Shown here: positions 33,106 through 41,526 of the stretch, piece after piece
Position numbering within the stretch: position 1 is the first letter of the stretch
Layout: each line of letters starts with the position of its first letter
Assembly (NCBI GenBank): GCA_910583785.1
Contig: CAJTZK010000010.1
Coordinates: forward strand, 50,367-114,366
Length of the DNA stretch: 64,000 nt
Direction of reading: 5' to 3'
From: an uncultured Oscillibacter sp.
GTDB taxonomy: Bacteria; Bacillota; Clostridia; Oscillospirales; Oscillospiraceae
Notes under the pieces: model-generated
The model's database searches: none
Told to the model about the DNA's origin: nothing
What the model saw: the letters and a program-made list of their open reading frames with translations, nothing else
Position numbers and translations under genes: made by a program

Positions 33106-33357
33106 TTATTTCAAAACCGCGTCCAGGTCCCGGGTGGCGCTTCCGTCCTCCAGAATGAAGCAGGGAATCCCAATGCCGCCCTTCTCCCGGATATCGGCAT
33201 AGGCCGGGCTGTCCTGCCGCAGGGCCAGGTAGGTTTTCAGGTCGGACAGGCTAGCGGAGAGGTTCTTGAAGTCGATTTCCGCTTTGGCCTCGCTGAGGCG
33301 CTTCAGGGCGTACAGGGTGTCCGGGCACAGGTGGCTTCCAATTACCGTAACGTTCAT
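33106..33357 (-). CDS. Glutaredoxin-like small protein
   Basis: The 83-residue thioredoxin-fold protein begins MNVTVIGSHLCPDT, with a single active-site-type Cys (Cys11, CPDT) and the cis-Pro segment GGIGIPCFILEDG. This matches small glutaredoxin-related proteins of anaerobes. The partner Cys of a CxxC is replaced by Thr, so a monothiol mechanism is likely. It is the last gene of the operon that includes the C-S lyase and RidA, where thiol chemistry is expected. The start follows AAAAAAGGAG and the gene ends at a clear terminator. Confidence 0.78.
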   Translation of the reverse strand: MNVTVIGSHLCPDTLYALKRLSEAKAEIDFKNLSASLSDLKTYLALRQDSPAYADIREKGGIGIPCFILEDGSATRDLDAVLK

Positions 33358-33421
33358 GATGTATGGTCTCCTTTTTTAAATTGATGAATGGATGATGAAA
33401 AGTGGCTGGGTGTTCTGGGGC

Positions 33422-33795
33422 TTACCGCTCCGCAGCGGCCTCGATCTCGTAGAGGACGCCCTTGGGCAGGGCCTTTACGGCCACGCAGGAGCGGGCGGGT
33501 TTCGAGGGGAAGAACTTGGCGCAGGCCTCGTTGAAGGCGGCGGAGTCGCCCATGTCGGCCAGGAAGCAGGTGGTCTTGAAGACCTTGTGAAAACCGCTGC
33601 CCGAGTCGGCCAGGATGGCCCCCACGTTCTTGCAGCTCTGTTCCGCCTGGGCGGCGATGCCAGGGGACACCTCCCCGGTGGCGGGGGCCACGGGAATCTG
33701 GCCGGAGGTGAAGATAAGGCCCTTCCTTTCAAAACCCTGGGAATAGGGGCCGATGGCCCCGGGGCGTTTGGGGGTTCCAGTACGTTCGTGCTCAA
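33422..33795 (-). pseudogene. ridA: RidA-family 2-iminobutanoate/2-aminoacrylate deaminase, frameshifted
   Basis: The N-terminal piece reads STNVLEPPNAPG in one frame. The rest, AIGPYSQGFERKGLIFTSG through the RSCVAVKALPKGVLYEIEA end, is in another. The switch is at the CCCC run 33757-33760; adding one base there restores NAPGAIGPYSQG, the universal RidA N-terminus. RidA hydrolyses reactive enamines such as 2-aminoacrylate released by C-S lyases and serine/cysteine dehydratases, which fits the neighbours. The start is unclear: TTG at about 33793-33795 sits too close to AGGAG. Whether this is a real mutation or a homopolymer base-calling error cannot be told; the identity is certain. Confidence 0.85.
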
Positions 33796-33841
33796 AACTC
33801 CTGTTTCATTGGATTGCGCGTTTTGCCGTGTTTCCTCCCGC

Positions 33842-35092
33842 TCACTGGCCGCCCGTCTTCTTCTCCAGCCAGTTCTTTCCCTCCACCAACCGGGTGACCA
33901 TCATGGAGGCGATGGTGTCCCCGGCGGCGTTGAGGCAGGTGGCGGCGGGATCGAAGAGGAAGCCCAGGGTGGCGATGAGGGGGAAGGCCTCCGCCGGGAA
34001 GCCGAACATGCTGACAATCAGCATCTCTCCCACCAGCCCGCCGCCGGGGGCGCCGGAGAGGACAAAGGCGCTGAGGATGGCCACGGCGATGGCCATGGCG
34101 TAGGTGCCCGCGCCGGAGAAGGGCATGCCGAAGATGCCGAAGAGGAAGGCGATCTTCACAATGGAGCTGAGGACGGAGCCGTCCATGTGCATGGTGCAGC
34201 CCATGGGCAGCACCAGGTCGCTGACATCCTTGGGCACGCCGATGTGGTCGCAGGCTTCCTTGTTCACGGGCAGGGTGGCGGCGGAGCTCTGGGTGGCGAA
34301 GGCCGTGACGGCGGGGGTGAAGATGTGTTTCAGCATCCGCCGGAGTCCGGTTTTTCCCCCGGCGAACAGGGCGTACAAGGGGAAGAATACCACCACGTAC
34401 AGCAGGCACAGAGGATAGTACACCACCATGGAGCGGCCATAATCGCTGAGGAGCTGGGGCCCGAATTCGCCGACAAGGTTGGCGAAGTACGCGCCCAGGC
34501 CCAGGGGGGCGATGGTCATAATGACTCCCACGAACTTCATAATGATGTCGTTCAGGTTGGACAGCAGTTTCCCCACGGGGCTCTGTTCCCCGCCGCAGGA
34601 GGCCACGCAGAATCCGGTGATGATGGCGAAGATGATGAGGGGCAGCATGTGGGACTTGCTCCACAGGTCCGGGAAGTCGCTGACCGTCAGGGAGCCCATG
34701 ATCATCTCCGCGGCGGTCTGGGCTTCGCCCACCTCGGCGGCGGCCAGCTGGATGCTGGTCCCGGCGGAGGGGCTGAACAGGTTGACCCACACCAGGACGC
34801 AGGCGGCGGCAAGGGCCCCCGTGCCCAGGAAGACCGCCCCGGTGCCGCCCAGGATTTTCCCCAGGCGGTTCATATTGGCCATGCTGCCCACGGCGCAGGC
34901 AATGGACACGAAGACCAGGGGCACCACGATGGTGAACAGCAGGTTCAGGAAGATGTCGCCGATGGGCTTCAGGGTCTGGCCCAGGCCCGGGGAGGCGATG
35001 CCAATGAGGGAGCCAATGGCGATGCCGCCAAGAAGGAGGATGGGGGTCTTGTACTGCTGCCAAAGGGATTTCGTTCCGGTTTGCGTAGCCAT
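33842..35092 (-). CDS. Dicarboxylate/amino acid:cation symporter (DAACS family)
   Basis: The 416-residue protein has about eight transmembrane segments plus re-entrant loops. LNLLFTIVVPLVFVSIACAV lies near residue 55, THMHMDGSVL is represented by GCTMHMDGSVLSSIVKIAFL (about 280), and the C-terminal GAPGGGLVGEMLIVSMFG carries the substrate-site Gly/Asp region. DAACS members carry glutamate, C4-dicarboxylates, serine/threonine (SstT) or cystine (TcyP). The operon partners (C-S lyase, RidA, glutaredoxin-like protein) favour cystine, cysteine or serine. The start at 35092 follows GGAG; a GTG two codons upstream is possible. Confidence 0.87.
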   Translation of the reverse strand: MATQTGTKSLWQQYKTPILLLGGIAIGSLIGIASPGLGQTLKPIGDIFLNLLFTIVVPLVFVSIACAVGSMANMNRLGKILGGTGAVFLGTGALAAACVLVWVNLFSPSAGTSIQLAAAEVGEAQTAAEMIMGSLTVSDFPDLWSKSHMLPLIIFAIITGFCVASCGGEQSPVGKLLSNLNDIIMKFVGVIMTIAPLGLGAYFANLVGEFGPQLLSDYGRSMVVYYPLCLLYVVVFFPLYALFAGGKTGLRRMLKHIFTPAVTAFATQSSAATLPVNKEACDHIGVPKDVSDLVLPMGCTMHMDGSVLSSIVKIAFLFGIFGMPFSGAGTYAMAIAVAILSAFVLSGAPGGGLVGEMLIVSMFGFPAEAFPLIATLGFLFDPAATCLNAAGDTIASMMVTRLVEGKNWLEKKTGGQ

Positions 35093-35154
35093 GATCACAT
35101 CTCCATTTCTTGTTTCTTTGGTGTCTCTTTACAAACCTCCGCCGGAGAGGGGCC

Positions 35155-36323
35155 TCACAGGCTGCTGACGGCGGCCTCCAGCTGGCGGAGGGCCCGCTCC
35201 AGTACGCTCCGGGGGCAGGCGGCGTTGAGCCGCATGAAGCCCTTCAGGCTCCTTCCAAAGGCGCAGCCGTCGTTGAGTCCCAGATGGGCCTTTTCGATCA
35301 TGAAGTCGTGAAGCTCCCGGTTGTCCAGGCCCAGGGCCCGGCAGTCCAGCCACATGAGGTAGGTGGCGTCAGGGGCGTAGGTCTTGATCTTGGGAATGTG
35401 CTGTTCACAGTAATCCACCACGAAGTCGAAGTTCTCCGAGAGGTAGGGCAGCAGCTGGTCCAGCCACTCCTCCCCCTCCCGGAAGGCCGTCTCCATGGCG
35501 GTGACGGAGAAGGCGTTGTTCCGGTGGATGTCCATGTTCATCCAGAAACGGTCGAAATTCTCCTTCATGTGCCGGGTGGGGAAGACCACGGCGCTGGCCT
35601 GGAGCCCCGCCAGGTTGAAGGTCTTGGTGCCGGAAATTCCGGTGACCACGTTGGCGGCAATTTCCGGGGACAAAGAGGCGGCGGGAATGTGCTTCTTCCC
35701 ATGGAAGACCAGGTCGGAGTGAATCTCGTCGCTGACCACCAGGACGTGGTATTGCAAGCACAGTTCCATCATCCGGCGGAGGTCCGCCTCCGGCCAGACG
35801 ATGCCCAGGGGATTGTGGGGGCTGCACAGCAGGAAGAGGTCCGCCTCCTGGAGCTTGGCCTCGAAGTCCGCCCAGTCCACCGCCCATGTCCCGTCCCGCT
35901 CCACCAGCTGGTTCTCTATGACCCGCCGCCCGGCGAACTCGGCCATGTCGTAAAACTCGCCGTACACCGGGGTCTGGATCAGGACATTGCCCCCTGGGGG
36001 GTGTAGAGCTGCACCATGGCGCTGAGGGTCTGGACCACCCCCAGGCAGAAACTCATGAGGCCCGTGTCCGGGGTCCAGCCATTCCGGCGGCCCTGCCAGT
36101 CCCGGATGGCCTCAAAATAGCCGGCGGGCCGGGCGGTGTAGCCCCAGAGCCCCTCCTCCGCCCGGGCCTTCAGGGCGTCGATGATGGGCTGGGCGGTCCG
36201 GAAGTCCATGTCCGCCACCCACAGGGGAATCACGTCGTCCCGTCCGAACTTCTGGAGCCGCTCGTCATACTTGGCGGAGAGGTTTCCACTGCGGTCTATC
36301 ACCTGGTCAAAATCGTATCGCAT
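35155..36323 (-). pseudogene. MalY/PatB-type PLP C-S lyase (cystathionine beta-lyase/cysteine desulfhydrase), frameshifted
   Basis: Two pieces make one full-length protein. The first, 36323 to about 35990, starts MRYDFDQVIDRSGN and has PLWVADMDFRTAQPI and GLWGYTARPAGYFEAI. The second, to 35155, has LLCSPHNPLGIVW, VVSDEIHSDLVFHG and the PLP lysine in GISGTKTFNLAGLQ. The frames meet at the CCCCC run 35990-35994, where one extra base restores YTPQGGNVLIQTPVYGEF. MalY/PatB enzymes cleave C-S bonds of cystathionine, cysteine or conjugates to 2-aminoacrylate plus a thiol. It is first in its operon behind a sigma-54 promoter. Mutation and sequencing error are both possible. Confidence 0.86.
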
Positions 36324-36380
36324 GATCTCGCATCCTTTCTTGAGATGATCCTATGTTCGCGGCGTTTGGCAAATTATTAA

Positions 36381-36396
36381 AGCAAAAACCGCGCCA
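36381..36396 (-). promoter_or_regulatory. Sigma-54 (-24/-12) promoter of the patB operon
   Basis: The minus strand reads TGGCGCGGTTTTTGCT, with GG and GC exactly 10 bp apart as in the TGGCAC-N5-TTGCT consensus. The predicted start point is near 36370, 47 bp before patB. A sigma-54 activator gene lies just upstream. Confidence 0.78.
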
Positions 36397-36456
36397 TTCA
36401 ACGGGCTGGCGCCGGGGCCGCGCCAAATTTTAAAAGAAATTGGGAGGGCGTACAAA

Positions 36457-36503
36457 ACCCCCGGGATCGATTTTGGCAAATTGCCAAAACCCATCCCGGG
36501 GGT
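36457..36503 (-). terminator. Two-part inverted repeat after the sigma-54 activator gene
   Basis: Outer arms ACCCCCGGGAT (36457-36467 and complement 36493-36503) enclose the palindrome TTTTGGCAAATTGCCAAAA (36471-36489). On the minus strand the stem is followed by TTTTG, so it can end the activator transcript. The AT-rich core could also bind a protein. Confidence 0.65.
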
Positions 36504-36547
36504 CAAACGGGCGGGACCGGGGGCTGCGCCTGCGGTAACCGGGCATA

Positions 36548-36578
36548 AATTGGTTAAATTGATTTTATTGGTTAAATT
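36548..36578. promoter_or_regulatory. Repeat pair upstream of the patB sigma-54 promoter, candidate activator sites
   Basis: AATTGGTTAAATT (36548-36560) and ATTGGTTAAATT (36567-36578) are direct repeats 155-185 bp upstream of the -24 element. In reverse they read TTTAACCAAT, matching the repeats at 38648-38670 by the other sigma-54 promoter. Confidence 0.6.
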
Positions 36579-36581
36579 TCT

Positions 36582-38636
36582 TTAACTTTGACCGTTTTCC
36601 CACAGGGCCCGGCCCTTGGGGGCGAGCCGGCTGCCGCCCCGGCCCCGGCTGACCCGGGCCAGCCCCTGGGCCGCCATGTCCGCCAGAATATCCCGGACCT
36701 CCCGCTGGGAAAGGGGGACATGGGCCTCCCGGGCCTGTCTTAGAAGGGTCTCCCGGCCCATGGAGGCCCCGGTTTCCGAGGCCTCGTAGAGCCTGGAGAG
36801 GATGAAGCGGAAGGCGCCGGAGGATTCCCCGTCCGGCGGGGCCGCGGCGTGTGGGAGGCGGAGGGGCGTTTCCCTGGAGAGGAACAGGGTGGGGGGCAGG
36901 TCTTCCAGGCCGATGTCCTCATGGCCAGTATAGATGAAGTACTCCACCGCGTTCCGCAGTTCCCGGATGTTTCCCGGCCAGGCGTGGCGGCGGAAGAAGT
37001 CCCTCACGGGCTCCGTCAGGCGGAAGGAGCCCCCTAACTCCCGGCGGAAATGCTCCGCCAGGAGGAACATGTCGTCCCCCCGCTCCGTCAGGGGCGGGAT
37101 GAGGGCGGGCAGGGTGCTGAGGCGGTAGTAGAGGTCCCGGCGGAAGCTGCCTTCCCGGACCTTTTGTTCCAGGGCCTCGTTGGTGGCGGCCACGATGCGG
37201 ACGTCCACGTGGATGATCCGGTTGCCCCCCACCCGCATGACCTCCCGCTCCTGGAGGGTCCGGAGGAGCTTGATCTGGAGGGCGGGGCTCATGCCCTCCA
37301 CCTCATCTAAAAAGAGGGTCCCCCGGTGGGCCAGCTCGAAGAGGCCGGGCCGCCCGCCCTTCTTCGCCCCGGTAAAAGCCCCCTCCTCGTAGCCAAAGAG
37401 CTCGCTCTCCAGGAGGTTCTCCGGAAATGCCGCCACGTTGATGGCCACAAAGGGGCCCTCCGCCCGGCGGCTGGCCTGGTGGACGGCATGGGCGAAGAGC
37501 TCCTTCCCGGTGCCCGTCTCCCCGATCAGCAGGACCGGGCTTTCGCTGAGGGCCATGCGGCCCAGGGTTTCCTTGGTTTTTCGGACCGCCTCCGACTGGC
37601 CAACCACGTCGCCGAAACTGTACTTGGCGTAATGGCCCTTGTGGAAGAGCTGGCTCCGCAGCTCGCTCTGCCGGGCCTCCACGTCGTTGAACCGCTGGAG
37701 GAGGGCGAAGGCCCCGATGCAGGCGTTCTGCCGGATGACGGGGACCACTTCTACGCTGAGGTTTACGCCCCCCACCCTTACCGCCTTGGCGGGCAGGGAG
37801 CGGCGGCCCTGCATGCACTGGGCGAAGGGAATATAGGGGAAGACCTCCTCGCAGCGGCGTCCCTGGACCAGCGGGGCGCTGACCAGGGTCATTTCCTCCG
37901 CGTGGCGGCTGCACGCGAAAATCTCCCCCTTCTCGTTGACGCCCACCACGCCGTCCTCCAGGCTCTCCATTAAAATGTGGAACTGGCTCTCCAGCCGGAT
38001 GGACCGGGCGAACATCCGGTCAAAGCTGTAGTTGCTGGTGGCCACCTCCCGGGCGTACTCCTGGAAGGCGGGTCCCTCCAGCAGGGCTTCCAGCCCCAGG
38101 CGGAGGGCGATTTCGATCATCATGCCGGAGGTGCAGACCCGCTGGCCCAGGTCGATGACCGTGTCCATCCCCGGCGGGACGTAGCGGAGCTCATCCGGGG
38201 TCACGGCGATGCGGACCCCTGGGACCTCCGGCGCGCCGGGATAGAAGGGAATCCAGTGAATGTGGGTGACGCCGAACTGCTCCAGCTGGGCGATGGCCTC
38301 CCGGGCCATGGTCTGGGTCATGTTGACAAACAGCACCCGGCTGCCCGCGGGCAGCTCCTTAAGCTTCCGTAGCTCGCTCCAGCGGAAGGACACCTCCACC
38401 GCCATGGTCTGGCTGTCAATGGGAATGTGGCGCATCAGTTCCTCCGGGGAACCATAGGCGTCGGTGGAGGCCACGAAGAGGTCCGCCCGGTCCAGTGCCC
38501 CGGCGGCGCTGCCGTCCAGCATGGAGAAAACGGAAATCTCCGCCACCTCCGAAAACAGCTTGGCGATGTCGGACTTGTAGGACTCCCCCGCCCGGGGGTC
38601 CAGGGCAATGACGGAAATTTTCTTTTTAGGCGGCAT
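36582..38636 (-). CDS. Sigma-54-dependent transcriptional activator
   Basis: The 684-residue protein has three parts. Residues 1-200 are a receiver-like or effector-binding region of unknown type, and about 217-325 is a PAS-like segment (HILMESLEDGVVGVNEKGEI). About 340-570 is an AAA+ sigma-54-contact domain with Walker A GETGTGKE (372-379), the sigma-54 loop GAFTGA (419-424), Walker B GTLFLDE (439-445) and RRHAWPGNIRELRN. The C-terminal 65 residues look like a winged helix (LSQREVRDILADMAAQGLAR) rather than the usual Fis-type helix-turn-helix. The gene lies between two -24/-12 promoters and should activate both, sensing a cysteine-related signal. AAAGGGGAG precedes the start. Confidence 0.92.
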   Translation of the reverse strand: MPPKKKISVIALDPRAGESYKSDIAKLFSEVAEISVFSMLDGSAAGALDRADLFVASTDAYGSPEELMRHIPIDSQTMAVEVSFRWSELRKLKELPAGSRVLFVNMTQTMAREAIAQLEQFGVTHIHWIPFYPGAPEVPGVRIAVTPDELRYVPPGMDTVIDLGQRVCTSGMMIEIALRLGLEALLEGPAFQEYAREVATSNYSFDRMFARSIRLESQFHILMESLEDGVVGVNEKGEIFACSRHAEEMTLVSAPLVQGRRCEEVFPYIPFAQCMQGRRSLPAKAVRVGGVNLSVEVVPVIRQNACIGAFALLQRFNDVEARQSELRSQLFHKGHYAKYSFGDVVGQSEAVRKTKETLGRMALSESPVLLIGETGTGKELFAHAVHQASRRAEGPFVAINVAAFPENLLESELFGYEEGAFTGAKKGGRPGLFELAHRGTLFLDEVEGMSPALQIKLLRTLQEREVMRVGGNRIIHVDVRIVAATNEALEQKVREGSFRRDLYYRLSTLPALIPPLTERGDDMFLLAEHFRRELGGSFRLTEPVRDFFRRHAWPGNIRELRNAVEYFIYTGHEDIGLEDLPPTLFLSRETPLRLPHAAAPPDGESSGAFRFILSRLYEASETGASMGRETLLRQAREAHVPLSQREVRDILADMAAQGLARVSRGRGGSRLAPKGRALWENGQS

Positions 38637-38647
38637 AAAAACTCCCC

Positions 38648-38670
38648 TTTAACCAGTTCTTTGACCAGTT
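38648..38670. promoter_or_regulatory. Repeat pair upstream of the cysteine desulfidase sigma-54 promoter, candidate activator sites
   Basis: TTTAACCAGTT (38648-38658) and TTTGACCAGTT (38660-38670) are direct repeats with 12-bp period, 68-90 bp upstream of the -24 element. They also overlap the region just upstream of the activator start. Confidence 0.6.
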
Positions 38671-38736
38671 AATCACAGCCGCCGCCGTTTTGCAAGGCTT
38701 TGCGGGGAATTTTGGCAGAAAGACCGGAAATATATC

Positions 38737-38752
38737 CGGCACGGGAATTGCT
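38737..38752 (+). promoter_or_regulatory. Sigma-54 (-24/-12) promoter of the cysteine desulfidase gene
   Basis: CGGCACGGGAATTGCT matches TGGCAC-N5-TTGCT with GG (38738-38739) and GC (38750-38751) 10 bp apart. The predicted start point is near 38763, 57 bp before the gene. A consensus TATAAT at 38795-38800 has no good -35. Confidence 0.82.
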
Positions 38753-38819
38753 TTTATGGTACAATGGAAACAACTGCGTTCCATACGATACTATTATAAT
38801 TATAGAGAGGAGCTTTCCC

Positions 38820-40106
38820 ATGATGACCAAAGAAGAGCTGCTGGCCCTGCTGCACCAGGAGGTGGTTCCCGCCCTGGGCTGCACCGAGCCAGTCTGCGTG
38901 GCCCTGGCCGCCGCCGCTGCCCGCCACGCCGCAGGAGGCGGGATCGTCTCCGTCCGGCTGGAGGTCAGCCCCGGTGTGTACAAAAACGGCATGAGCGTGG
39001 GCATTCCCGGCTTCCCCCAGGTAGGGCTGAAGTACGCCGCCGCCCTGGGCGCCGGGCTCGGCAACCCGGAAAAGGGGCTCAAGCTGCTGGAGGACCTGAA
39101 CGGGGACCTTTCTGCCCAGGCCCTCCGGCTGGTGGAGGAGGGCCGGGTGGACGTGTCCATCCAGCACGGCGAGGCCCAGCTCTACGCCCGGGCGGAGGTG
39201 GTTACGGACCAGGGGACCGGGACCAGCGTCATCCGGGGCACCCATTCCAATATCATCCGCACAGAGCGGAACGGGGAGGTCCTCTTTGAGAAGCCCTGGT
39301 CCGCCAAGGGGGGCGACGTCCTCCACGACGGGCTGAGGGCCATGACGGTGGCGGAGATCCGCTCCCTGGTAGAGCAGTGCACGGAGGAGGAACTGGCCTT
39401 TATGCTGGAGGGCGTGGAGCTGAACCAGGGCCTGGCGGACTACGGCCTGGAGCACGGCCCGGGCATCGGCATCGCCGGGGCCCTGAAACGGCAGATGGCC
39501 TCCGGGAACATGGGGGACAACCTGTTCAGCCGCGTCATGACCCGGGTGGCCGCCAGCGCCGAGGGGCGCATGAGCGGGTGCCCCTACGCCGTCATGAGCA
39601 GCGCGGGCAGCGGGAACCACGGGATTACCGCCGTCATCCCTGTGGCGGAGATGGCCCGGCACCTGGGGGCCTCCCGGGAGCGGCTGGAGAAGGCCCTGGC
39701 CTTCTCCCATACCTTGAATGTGTACACCAAGCTCTTCACCGGGAAGCTGTCCGCCACCTGCGGCTGCGGCGTCTCCGCCGCTACCGCCGCCTCCGCCGCC
39801 ATGGTCTGGCTGATGGGGGGCACGGATGAGCAAATCGGGGGGACCATCATCAACATGAGCGGGGACCTGACGGGCATGGTCTGCGACGGGGGAAAGACCG
39901 GCTGCGCCCTGAAGCTGGCCACCGCCGCCAACGCGGCCCTGATGTGCGCCCACCTGGCCATGGAGGGCGTGGTGCTCCCGGCCAGCGACGGCATCTGCGC
40001 CGCGGCGCCGGAACAGGCCATCCGGAACATGGGCCGGGTCAGCGTCCCGGGCATGGTGGAGACGGACCGGACGATTCTGGAGATCATGATGGAAAAAGAG
40101 GGCTGA
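38820..40106 (+). CDS. cyuA: L-cysteine desulfidase (CyuA/UPF0597 family)
   Basis: The 428-residue protein is related to iron-sulfur serine dehydratases. Conserved Cys occur in ALGCTEPVCVALA (about residue 20), GCPYAVMSSAGSGNHG, KLSATCGCGVSAATAA and GGKTGCALK; some should ligate a 4Fe-4S cluster. Family members (CyuA/YhaM, archaeal CdsB) split L-cysteine into sulfide, ammonia and pyruvate. The gene has its own sigma-54 promoter, is divergent from the activator, and the other activator-flanking promoter drives a C-S lyase with RidA. Together these indicate cysteine degradation. GAGAGGAG precedes the ATG at 38820. A terminator follows. Confidence 0.87.
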   Translation: MMTKEELLALLHQEVVPALGCTEPVCVALAAAAARHAAGGGIVSVRLEVSPGVYKNGMSVGIPGFPQVGLKYAAALGAGLGNPEKGLKLLEDLNGDLSAQALRLVEEGRVDVSIQHGEAQLYARAEVVTDQGTGTSVIRGTHSNIIRTERNGEVLFEKPWSAKGGDVLHDGLRAMTVAEIRSLVEQCTEEELAFMLEGVELNQGLADYGLEHGPGIGIAGALKRQMASGNMGDNLFSRVMTRVAASAEGRMSGCPYAVMSSAGSGNHGITAVIPVAEMARHLGASRERLEKALAFSHTLNVYTKLFTGKLSATCGCGVSAATAASAAMVWLMGGTDEQIGGTIINMSGDLTGMVCDGGKTGCALKLATAANAALMCAHLAMEGVVLPASDGICAAAPEQAIRNMGRVSVPGMVETDRTILEIMMEKEG

Positions 40107-40135
40107 GGCGCTCCTCCTGGAGAACCGGGGGGAGC

Positions 40136-40173
40136 AGGGCGGGGCGTTTGGGAACGCACCCGCCCTTGTTTTC
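40136..40173 (+). terminator. Terminator after the cysteine desulfidase gene
   Basis: AGGGCGGGGCGTT and AACGCACCCGCCCT form a stem with one bulge around TGGG, followed by TGTTTT, between convergent genes. Confidence 0.75.
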
Positions 40174-40178
40174 CGGCC

Positions 40179-41516
40179 TCAATACCCGTACCGCTTCCGG
40201 TATTTCCACAACAGCGCCGCCGCCATGAGAACCCCCAGCAGCTCCGCCGCCGGGGTGGCCAGCCAGACGCCCTCCACCCCGCCCAGGAGGACGGGCAGCA
40301 GCCGGACGCAGGCCACGGTGAACAGGAAGGACCGGGAGAAGGCCAGCGCGGCGGAGACGGTCCCGTTGGACAGCGCGGTAAACATGCTGCTGGCAAAGAC
40401 GTTGAGCCCCACAAAGAGCAGCGCGATGGAGCACAGGCGGTTCCCCGTCACCGCCAGGGAGTAGACCGGGCTGTCCGGCCGGGTGAAGACGCCCACCAGC
40501 GCCGGGGTGAACAGGATGGAGACGGCGGCGCAGAAGGCGGAGACCCCCAGGATAAACTTCACGCTGAAGCCTACCAGTTTCCGCAGCTTCCCGTGGTTCT
40601 GCTCCCCGTGGTAGTAGCTGATCATGGGGGCCACGCCGTAGGAGTAGCCGATGAACAGGGCGCTGACGAACATGAGGACGTACATGATGATGGTGATGGC
40701 CGCCACGCCGTCCTCCCCTATGTAGTCCAGCATGGCCAGGTTGAACAGCAGCGTGGTGATACCGGAGACTAAGGAGGTGGCCAGCTCCGACAGGCCGTTG
40801 GCGGAGGCGTGGACCAGCACGCCCCCCCGGAACACCGGACGCCGGAAGTGGAGGAGGCTGTCCCGCTTCCGGAAGACCAGGAGGCCCGCCAGGGCGGTGA
40901 GGGAATACCCCAGTCCTGTGGCAATGGCGGCCCCCCGGATGCCCAGGCCCGCCAGGGCGATAAGGACGTAATCCAGGACGATGTTGGTGACGCCGCCCGC
41001 CACGGTGCAGGCCAGGGACAGCCTGGCCCGGTCCGCCGCGATGAGGTAGAGGGAGAAGTTGTACATCAGGAGAATGGGGATGGTGAAGAGCAGATAGCCC
41101 CCGAGATAGGCCTGGCAGTAGCCAAAGACCTCTTCCGACAGCCCCATGGCTCCCAGCAGCGCGTCCATCAGGCCGTAACCCAGGGCCATCATGAGGGCCC
41201 CCGCCGCGGCGTTGGCCAAAATCAGCAGGGTGAAGTCCTCCCGGGCTTCCTGCACCTGGCCCGCGCCCATTTTCTTCATCACCACGGCGCTGCCGCCAGT
41301 GGCCAGCATCCCGGACACGGCGGTGATCAGGCCGATGGCCGGAGCCGTCAGGTTGATGGCGGACAGGGCGGCGGTGCCGATGAGGTTGGAGACAAAGAGG
41401 CCGTCCACCATGGTATAGAAGGTGTTGAACACCGTCATGGCGATGGTGGGCAGGGCAAAGCGCAAAAGGTTCCCTCCCGTTACGGGACGGTGGTACGAAT
41501 CCAGTTTGGCGTCCAT
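40179..41516 (-). CDS. MATE-family efflux transporter
   Basis: The 445-residue protein has 12 predicted helices in two MATE halves; the N-terminal half has LRFALPTIAMTVFNTFYTMVDGLFVSNLIG. MATE pumps export drugs, bile salts or metabolites using Na+ or H+ gradients. It lies 10 bp downstream of the choloylglycine-hydrolase-like gene on the same strand, and a MerR-type promoter precedes the pair, so efflux is probably induced together with that enzyme. The start at 41516 follows GAGGAGG; a longer frame upstream is not credible. Confidence 0.9.
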   Translation of the reverse strand: MDAKLDSYHRPVTGGNLLRFALPTIAMTVFNTFYTMVDGLFVSNLIGTAALSAINLTAPAIGLITAVSGMLATGGSAVVMKKMGAGQVQEAREDFTLLILANAAAGALMMALGYGLMDALLGAMGLSEEVFGYCQAYLGGYLLFTIPILLMYNFSLYLIAADRARLSLACTVAGGVTNIVLDYVLIALAGLGIRGAAIATGLGYSLTALAGLLVFRKRDSLLHFRRPVFRGGVLVHASANGLSELATSLVSGITTLLFNLAMLDYIGEDGVAAITIIMYVLMFVSALFIGYSYGVAPMISYYHGEQNHGKLRKLVGFSVKFILGVSAFCAAVSILFTPALVGVFTRPDSPVYSLAVTGNRLCSIALLFVGLNVFASSMFTALSNGTVSAALAFSRSFLFTVACVRLLPVLLGGVEGVWLATPAAELLGVLMAAALLWKYRKRYGY

Positions 41517-41526
41517 GGGGTCCTCC

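Noticed and set aside
33392..35311. Long plus-strand open frame opposite ridA and the symporter
   Set aside because: Antisense shadow; the minus-strand DAACS family motifs are clear.
38795..38800. Consensus TATAAT as a sigmaA promoter for the cysteine desulfidase gene
   Set aside because: No acceptable -35 lies at 16-18 bp, while an excellent -24/-12 element lies just upstream. It remains possible as a weak second promoter.
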